NCBI GenBank assembly: GCA_018806985.1
Contig: JADANN010000302.1
Coordinates: 1,496,001-1,560,000 of the forward strand
Direction: 5' to 3'
Length of the DNA stretch: 64,000 nt
Source of the DNA: Angiostrongylus vasorum
Taxonomy: Eukaryota > Nematoda > Chromadorea > Rhabditida > Metastrongylidae
Both the position numbers and the translations under genes were made by a program. Position 1 is the first letter of the stretch. Every line of letters starts with the position of its first letter. Under the pieces are notes generated by a model. That model saw only the letters and a program-made list of their open reading frames with translations, was not told the DNA's origin and did no database searches. Below are positions 45,346 to 55,000 of this stretch, in pieces.

Positions 45346-46059
45346 ACACACACAGTGACCTTGCCAGCTTTCGTGGGTTGGAAGAAGCCTCTCAAACAAG
45401 TGCGATATTAATTTTCCAAGTGCAGAAGAATGACAGATTTGGTTGGGCGTGGAATGGTAGGGTGAGGGTCATGCTCGTGTTGAGCGAGGATTACTACCAC
45501 TGAATTACGTGCACTCCTAACAGATCATTAAGCGCACATAAACTTTAGTGTCTAGTAGTGGTTTACCCACGATAATGAAGTATTGTGCTGTTTGCGATAA
45601 ACGATTCCTGCACGTACTTGGGTGTATGAATCTACCGAATCAGAAAATCAATCTAAAATCTAAGATTCAAGTCCGAATCTCAATATATCAATATTTGCTA
45701 TTATCGTAAATCTGCCATTGATCGTCGCAGAGGCGTGCCGTCAGGAAAAGACGAACAATGACAGACAGCGGTGACCATAAATGCTCGCTACTAGGAGAAA
45801 TAATCATTCCTGTCATTCTCACTACTGCTTCAGAAAGAAAAAAACGACGTTTGTGCTGTCAGAAATTCCTCCAGCTGTGGCTAGGCAAAAGGAAATAGTG
45901 AAAGAATCCGCCTACATTTATTGAATATGGATATAATGATTGACTAACTACAACGACTAACCGTGATAAAGTAAGGAATCGTCAATAGCTCGGTAAATTG
46001 CAACTGGCATAGATGGAAACGAGGGCAAGAGACGTAGTCAAAAACGACGCTGCTTACTT

Positions 46060-49000
46060 TCACTTAAGAAGCTCGGCGGTGATCTGCTCCGTTGTTTTGC
46101 CTTTTGTCTCAGGAATATATTTAAATATGAAAACAATAAATAAAGTAAGCAGCACAGTGAACACAAGGAATGAGTACTGATGAATGATGTTCTGAAAAAA
46201 GAAGAGATTATGGAAAACGAAAGCACCGAAGTGATAACAGTGCGAGCACTCTGGTAGCATTCACAGTTAAGCGGCGACGCCTAGTTTTCTTGCTGCACAC
46301 GCAATAACACCTGACACCTAGAGGTCATGGCGACCACTGTGTCCACTAACTAATGGCTCCTATATAGACCACGTCGTCGGTTAAATGTTGAAAAAAACAT
46401 TGGCGACATTCAACTGAAGAAGAAGTGTCTCGAAGGACCAATGACCATAATCGTATTTAAATCACCAAAATATTTTTTTTTTTGTGGGTTACCATCTACG
46501 GAACAGAACTCACATTGATTGGAAGGAACGTCAGTCCGACTACAACATTTGATAGCCAGTTAGTTAACGTTGCGATTGAATTTGCATTTGCACGTGCATT
46601 AGAGAAGAAGATTTCGGATACGAAAAACCACGGAATCGATCCTATAATAGGATAATGACAGGTATTGCTGACTTTTAATGTATAGAGTGGATGTCACGAA
46701 CTACGCATACAAAGCATATCTATTGATTCCTCACATATTAAACGATTTCATGTAACTGGCTTGTTGCTTTGATAAACATTTTTTTTTGAAGTGGGAAGAC
46801 CATTTAGTGTTTTCTTTCCTTAAGGTGGTTGGTTTCTTCAGTTAGGTGTCACATTCGTTACTATTGGCTACAATACGGCGAATGTGAGTAAACTACTCGT
46901 AGAATATGAAATACGTAGAAGATATGTTACTTGCGGCATAGCTTGAATTTTGCGAAAAAACCTTAAGCTTTGCAAATGACACCCTTCTATAAAGCTACGT
47001 GATCATGTAATTCATAAGCATACGCCTTTTTATAGTAGTACTCTTACCAACCTGCTCCTGCTGCAAATGAGATTACGAACAACATGATGAACACAATAGC
47101 ACCATAACTAGCCCATAGAGCTCCTTTCATACTCATCGAAATACACACCACCAATAGCAATGTTGATATCCACATACCAACCATACCCCCAAAGAAGTAG
47201 GGTACGGCGTCCAGCACTCGGATGATCAACCTGACTAGTGGATAAAACGAATACTACTGCTAAAATCGTTTTTGAACCGTTTTCTAGACTTAAGTAGGAA
47301 TTTCACGTCAAGAGATCCTGATTTCTACTTCTTAAGACTTAGAAACATTCAAATGACATGGGAAGATGAAAGTGAAAATGCATTAAAACATAGGAAAGAT
47401 ATAAAAATGAGTGATGGAAGAAAACTACTCTCGTACCAGCCATACGGATATGATTGTCATCAGTACATTAACAAATCCTACACCGATAGTAGCGTAGACA
47501 GCACCTTGTTCACTTAGTCCTGCTTGTTTAAAGATCACCGTTGAATAGAACATTACTGCATTGATGCCTTAAAAAACTATCTAAATCATCATTAGCAAGA
47601 ACGTTGAATAAAAATCATAGTTCCCAACATATTGAGCCAGACATTGGGCTGTAAAACTGATCACTGTCGAATAGTTTGCAGAATATAACCACAATGATGA
47701 TGAGACATTTGCAGAACTCGGAGCTCAGGCTAGATTCTAATCCGCGATTAACTTTCCTGGAGAGTTTACAACATATCTTCTACCTGATAGCTGCTGGCAC
47801 ACCATAAGTAACATAGCGATTGTCATTGGCCATCTCAGATTACCACGAAACATGTCGGCAAGTGATAGCCGTTCTTCTGCAGTTGAAGTGCCTTTGCAGC
47901 GTTTGCTTCTTCACGCATCATATCCACTTCGGCGGTAACCTGAACAAAATGACAGCATCTGAAAAGTGAATTAGCGTGTTGTCACGGGTTTTATTTGATA
48001 TTACGGAGATGACCAATGACTTTATTAAAGGCATGGGCATTGTTTCTTAGCAATCCATTTATTCTATTTTATTTTTTACTACACGATTCGTTCCCTCGTA
48101 TTCACCATCAACAAAGGTCTTCGATGTTTTTTTTGCGTATGGCGTCAACTGCTACTTGATGATTTTCTCGTTCTAGTCTAAAGCGCCTTTGATTGCTGGT
48201 CGAGTATATTGTCCTTAGAATTCTGGCGTAGTCGTGGTAGAGGGTTTCAACGTGGATTAGTGTGACTGGGGTTGTCGTGGACAAGTCTGGTACCAAATTA
48301 GTGATCCAGGTGAGATGAGATGTTTAAAGAGCCAGAGATGGGCTTGAACCAGTGTCTCTGTACGTTGAGCCTTCTGCGTAATGCACAGGATCAATCATTT
48401 AGTTATAGCGTTACCTTTTAAATCATCAAGCTTCTACGAATATTTCTGTTTTGCCAGCTATTAGATGATCGAACTTGGAGAGTTTTACTAACGAATCTAT
48501 TGTTCACCAAGTCGCCAAAATTGTTATGCATAAATCATTTTTGAGTGTACATCATGTTCGTATTTCCAGCCATAATGTCATATGAAAAATTGGAACGAAA
48601 CATAGTCTTTAATATGGATAAAAAAAGCCCACATTAGTTGTTCCTCTAAGCCTTTCAAGATCCTTTGTGGCTTGTCCAATGTTGCCTTTAACACAAAGTG
48701 TGAATTTCGGTGATTCAGGAATAGCCGGCAGAGTCATCACTTGCAAGAAAGCGGGTATTGCAGTGAATCCAAAAATAAGCGGCCATCTCTCCTCTGTACC
48801 AAAAAATATACGGTAAGCCAAATATCTGAAACGTGACTGTTACATATGCATCGAATACGATTCATTGAACGAAATTCCTACTTGTGAAACAAGAATTCCT
48901 ATTGTGATAAGCAGCTGATGAAGTGATGCGATCATGCCACGAAGATTTGTTGGTGGCACTTCTGTTAGATACATTGGAATAAGCACGGTCAGGCCTAAAA

Positions 49001-52000
49001 CATTCAATAGCTCATCATTAGAAAACTAAGATGGAAAGATCTTTTTTATGTTTTTTTTTACAACACGATCATCTGATTCCACATCGAATAGTACGAGCAA
49101 CAGGCAAAGATCTTAAAGCGACAAGAGCAGCAGTTATAGTTAAATCAGTAAAGGTTGGAAAGGCATTCCTAAAACTCACCGAAAATTCACCAATTACAAG
49201 ACAAAGATGATTGCACTCCGACGCCCAGACGGAACAGCTACAGCTTGCAGAAAGGCAATGGAGAAAACTATTCACGATTACTACTTGAATCTTTTCAATG
49301 GCCACATCCTCCTCCCTCATGAGAAATAAGGGAGGATGGATATGTTGTACCAGCGGTTCTCTCTTTCGAAATTCGACATGCCCTTTAGTCGGTGAAGAAT
49401 CGAACAACATCAGTCTGCACAGGAAATGACCCAAACGTCTGAAGAACCTTCTGCCTGCCCTCATAAACACACTATTCTTTTCTTCATACGTCACCAGTCA
49501 TACAGAGTTTCTATTCAGTGGGAGGTCAGCAAGAGTGTGCTTTTGTTTAAGAAGTATAACTTCAACGATATCGACAACCTTCGCCCAATCTGCTTGCAGT
49601 CTGTCGTCTATGAACTTTCCACTCGAATTTTTCTAAGCAGGAATTTCAGAACACTGGACGTAGGACAGCCATTAAGTAAGGAGGGTATCCAAAAGAATTC
49701 AGTACAGTGGTTCACATCTCCACGTCAACAAACTCAGCGAAGTGCCACGACAGCACGAGGGATCGGTCTGTCTCATTTTCTTCAATCTAAAGAAGGTTTT
49801 TTGACTCATACTTTGTGAAGGAGTGGATTATTTCATTCAAGTGGTACTCCGCCGAGGTATTCGACTTGATACAACTAGTAAGACCCATAATGCGAGAGAG
49901 AACGATGGTGGACGTTAAAAGTATTAACATCATTGCCAGGATCAACTTTCTTTTAACCTCGGCATTGGATTACAAATGCGTCGTTTACTTGTTCAGCAAT
50001 CGTAAGGTTTCCAAAACACCAGCGCGCAAACTTCTAAAGGGTTTTTTTGGTATATACCAGGAACCCTAGAATCAACAGCAGGAATGAATCCCCAGAGGTC
50101 ATACGCGACCTGTCTCCATATCTTCGCATGAATTTCTGATGTGGAGTGGTGCAGTCATCAACCCTATGCGACCCTAATCAGCTGTTCCAATCTTCCTCAT
50201 TGGAAATCACGAAAAAAGCGGTGTTTCGAGAAGCTGTTGACCATGTAATTGCCATAGAGTTTTTCGTCCTTTTGTAGGTGTTATTGAAGCGTTTGGCCTA
50301 ATAAATTGTATATCAGTATACCCTTCCAGGCTCTGAAGAAGGCGATTCTGTCGACACACCAGCTACTGTTGTTGTGTGCTTTTGTATGGAAGTATATTAT
50401 GCTGTGTGACAACCTCGCGATTGCTGAACAAGTAAACGACGCAGATGTTGACATCGCCATAAAAAAGAGGTGTTAGGCAAAGCAATACTATCTCGCAAAA
50501 AATTATTCATCGCCACCCTCGAGAACGTCATGCGGACACTGGAATGGGACAAGATATGAGTAAAAATTGATGGTCTGCAATGGTTTCGTATGCCCCATTC
50601 ACTCTCAACGGAACGAATATCTCCCAGTGGATTTATTTATATGGTATTACAAACTGATCTTTTTGAGCTGATGCGAGGTTGGTACAGATCTTCGTTGTCG
50701 TTGTTGTTGTTGCTGTTGTTGTTGTCGTTACTGTTGATGTTGTTGGTCGATGTGGGACTCCCACTCGTAACAGCACGGCTCCTCTGAGGAAGGCGAAATC
50801 GCCGAAACGTCAACGATCAGCGTCAGAGACACGGTGACTACGTGAGCAGAATAAAAGTTCACTCAGCGTTATAAGACGCGAAGTCGAAAGGACGATGCTG
50901 GTAGTATTCCCTATCAAGAAGCTGAGAGAGGGAATTCGAAACTCTGACATCCACACGCCAAAGTGTAGAAGATAGGATGGTCTGGATACATAATGCGTAT
51001 GAACGACAACCGATGGACAAAAGCCGCTAATGACTGGATTCCTCGTGATGCCAAACACGCAACAGAACAGAACATCGACGCGATGGTCAGTGTTCTTTAC
51101 GAAAATCTTCCAGTGAGATGTGATGCTCAACGTGTCACCTAGAGCAAGGAGAATCCAGTGGGCTACTTTTGCAGCGGCTAGGAGAAATGGAAGGTTTACT
51201 GGCACTCGCTCGAGGCAGATGGGTGTCCGTGGGAGAACAGGTGATACGGACGCTCTTTTTTTTTCTTATCAAAGTCCTGTTAGCGTAATGATCAAAGGAG
51301 GTGCTGACCATTTTTACTGAGGTTTAATATTAAAGTCGGTTCTAAGAAAGACATCGCCAGATATACGTGCAAATAAATAAACTACCGACTGCCATAGCCC
51401 GCAATACCCACCAAAAAGTAAATCATAGAGGATGGTGGGAATCGACCAACATCGGTCCTGTATAGGAGGGTAACTATCGAGTGAGATTCTTGATTCAGTG
51501 GCTGTTCCAATCCACTGCATTTCCACACGACAGGACAACGAAAAAGCACATCGCGAGGACAACCACTTGTGGACTATCGGCTTAGATCACGCCGGCTCCG
51601 GAAGACGAAGACGTCAAAACGTTAGCCGAATGCAGGTGACTAAATCAAATGATCGAAAATAGGTCACTTTAAAATCATTACTTTAAAGAATGTAGTAGAG
51701 GAATTGAACCATTTTGATGTGAACAATGAGCATTAAATCTCACTGTGACATTTGACGACAGTTTCAGATTACCTCATCCTCTTGTCAAGTGAGCAAAGAA
51801 ATTCCGAAAATAGGTCACTTTAGACAAACATTACGATGTCTTGTGGCAATCTCTATGGGTCATTACCGAGCCCTCACTTTCAAATTCTTAACTCGCTTCC
51901 GTGGTGAGCTGGTAGCGCAGTTGCAGTGATTGTGTTCTTTACAGGAAGGGGCGAACTACCCAAGAAATTGTTTGACTCCACACCCCTGACTCGGCTCCCA

Positions 52001-55000
52001 TCTCTCTAGGGTCTAGAAATTGCTACTAGACTGACAAGGAACCTGCTCGCTTCTTCCATTTAACGTGGGAGCTCTCTAGAACGTCTGCCCCGAAATTCCG
52101 TGAAGAATCACCTCGACTGGGGTTCAATAACATTTGCCAGGAAGACGAAAATCCTTAAACAGAAGGCGAACCCACGAGCAAAAACTTTTGGAGGTCTTCG
52201 TCGACGATGGTTGTGGGGAACGAATCGCATACAAAAAGAACTGCGATCTGCACAATGTGTTACCTGTGATGTTGGGTCATGAAATAAATAATAATAGATA
52301 TAGTTCACTTCCGTAAATCCTCCTCATAATACGGAATTCGATCCGGCCGCGCAGAGATGTGTGTTACCGCACGGCGTCTTGTGATCTACATGCACCGAAA
52401 ACGAACATGTACTTTCATGTTGCATGCACAAAAATACATTGTTAATAAGACCGACGATTAAAAAATGCGATCAACTCATTCAAAACCCTTGCCACTGCGG
52501 TGCAAAGGCTTATAGCTTCAAGTTCATCCAAATATGTTAGTCTTTGGAATTTGAACGAGTTGATGCTGCATATAGTTAGTCTAGCCTCAAGGAAGTGCCA
52601 GTCTGTTAGTAAACGAAAACTCATAATGAAAAGAACAGCGGCACTGACTTATGCTGTAAAAGTTGCAAGACAACTTAAGCCAGTTATAAAAAGCAAGATG
52701 ATCGTTCTACGATGCCTTGAGGACGAGAAGTTATCCATAAGTTCTACCACAATTTCGTTAACAGCTGTATTGACTTGTCTCCATAACGTCTCAGAAAGGA
52801 AGTTTGCTATAGTTCGAACAGTTCTCTAGTTCGAAATCCTTCTTCGAACAAGAATGATATATCATGTAGTTTTGACATATTCAGGTTTAAACACCCAAAG
52901 AAATTCCGTCAATTCCCATCCACTCGCTACTTACGTTTTCTACACGGTACCCTAAAAAATGTGAAATGCCCGAAGCATTGGAAATCCAGTAGACCTGTGA
53001 TGTTATTAAAAGATGAAGACCTTCTTTCACTTCTTAATCAGCATGCTGTCATATGGTTACAAACTTTTGAAGGAATTTTATTGGGACAGTATAGGTCATG
53101 CAAGCACAGGTGGACAGCCACAGCAACCTTCTGCGATATGTGATATCCCTTATCCGACTTTTTTGCTATACGCCTTCATTTTTGATTTTGCACTCGGAGC
53201 TTCTATCTTCTTCGAGAGAAAATGATATTGAAGAAAATACCAGAGGAGGGAAACAAAACCTGTGAAAAGCTGCGAAGGATTTTTTGAGAGAAGAAAGAAG
53301 GGAATGTGGTCATGTTCAGTTATACAAGTATTAGGATTATAACTACATATTCACGATTAGAGCTATTTCGTCTTTAGCCACGTAAAATAGAATCACGGAA
53401 GGAAAGGCAACAAACAATAGAGTTTCCAACTGTTATATTTATGCTGAAAAATTAAGAACAGCATTAGATGCGCATTAAAAAGTGGGATGGTATTCTGCGT
53501 ACTTCCATGTTCATTCATCTAATCGTTGTTTCCCCTTCTAACAACTTTTTTTCGTTCAATGAATACCAGTTCTAATTAACGAATAGGAGATACAAGCAAA
53601 AAATCTCTCACCGGCGTAGATTCCGATGAACAGTCGTCCAAGCAACAACGTCCAGTAGACCCCGATTATCTTCGTGCCACCCATCAGAACAGCTGCCAAA
53701 AACGCTAAGGCGTTCGTGTACAGAAGGCCACCACGACGTCCACATCTGTCAGCCAGAAATGCTGACAACAATCCGCCAATCGCTCCACCCAGTCCGAAAA
53801 CTGCCACAATACTACTCCTTAATAACGACGAATGTCATGCGAGCAATGCAAATTTACACGCAGATAGGAATATTTAAGAGAAATGTTTCTCTCGCTACAG
53901 GGAAAAAAATCACTTAAGAAGAAGTTTTTTGTTTGTCATTGATGTAACAATGCGAATTTCTTCTTGTCAAATTCTATGATGTTTTTCTTCGTTTGTTTTA
54001 TAGGACACGTCTTCAGATCTGTTGTGCGGATCCCAGCACTTCTCATATTTGATTCGTTTCCTTACATCCATCATCCACGACGGTCTTCCCACTTTTACGC
54101 GTGGCTTCAGCTGCTGCTTGAGGATTTTTCATTTCATTTTGAACACCGTAAAATGCTAGAAGAGTCGATCCTCCCTAGAGTACTGAGATAACTGAGCTAG
54201 AGCGTGGGATCACAGTTAGTAATTTTTTCCCTGAACAAGGGCACTGTTAATTTCTCCTCTTCGGAGAGATGAGAAACTTGTGAGACCTGAGGGGGAATCG
54301 AACCACCACCGTGCTCGTGATGAACGGCATCACTACCAGTGTGTTAATCGCCCTTAATGCTATGATGTACATTTGCTATTAAAAATGAAATGACTATCTA
54401 GCATCGCATTTTTAATGTTAAGTAAATGCAATTTTGACTTCTTATTTACTGCCTACTCTTTTTTAGCGGCAGGGTATGCGTTGCGAAATATAACTTTAAT
54501 GATGCTGAGATATTTGCAAAACTCTGGACCGCAGGTGCCTATGGTGGGGAACGAACGCGCTATTGTCCTTTCCGGGGAGTAGCGCGCTCACCACCACACC
54601 ATGCGGATCCTTCGTTTCGTCTGTCTCTCAGCTAGTTCTATTGATCTTTTGCCATCAGCAATCACCCGTCAGCGGGATTGATCTGGGGGGCCCAAATCGG
54701 CAACGAACCCAGTTAAGCTGGGGCTGCAGTTATAATCACAATTTTGACTTATTATTTACTGCCTACTCTTTTTAGAGTTTTGCAAATATCTCAGCATCAT
54801 TAAAGTTATATTTCGCAACGCATACCCTGCCGCTAAAAAGAGTAGGCAGTAAATAAGAAGTCAAAATTGTGATTATAACTGCAGCCTCAGCTTAACTGGG
54901 TTCGTTGCCGATTTGGGCTCCCCAGATCAGTCCCGTTGACGGGTGATTGCTGATGGCAAAAGATCAATAGAACTAGCTGAGAGACAGGCGAAACGAAGGA

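Larger units (their letters stand above)
49075..51255 (+). mobile_element. RTE LINE R4 in the sugar-transporter intron, split by two later insertions
   Basis: Blocks 49075-49930 (linker and RT start, with [20 protein letters not shown]), 50446-50633 and 50864-51255 (post-RT region and 3' tail GAGAACAGGTGATACGG) are collinear with R3. The breaks are filled by PLE-type elements P12 (49935-50445) and P13 (50641-50863). About 300 bases expected across the second break are missing. It lies antisense to the transporter. Confidence 0.85.

Noticed and set aside
52442..52829. Membrane-protein exon on the minus strand
   Set aside because: A hydrophobic stretch exists, but a stop codon interrupts it, splice sites are lacking, and the plus strand is equally open.
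54284..54353. tRNA gene on the minus strand
   Set aside because: Good B box, but the acceptor strands do not pair and the anticodon arm has a five-base loop; better explained as the head of SINE-D.
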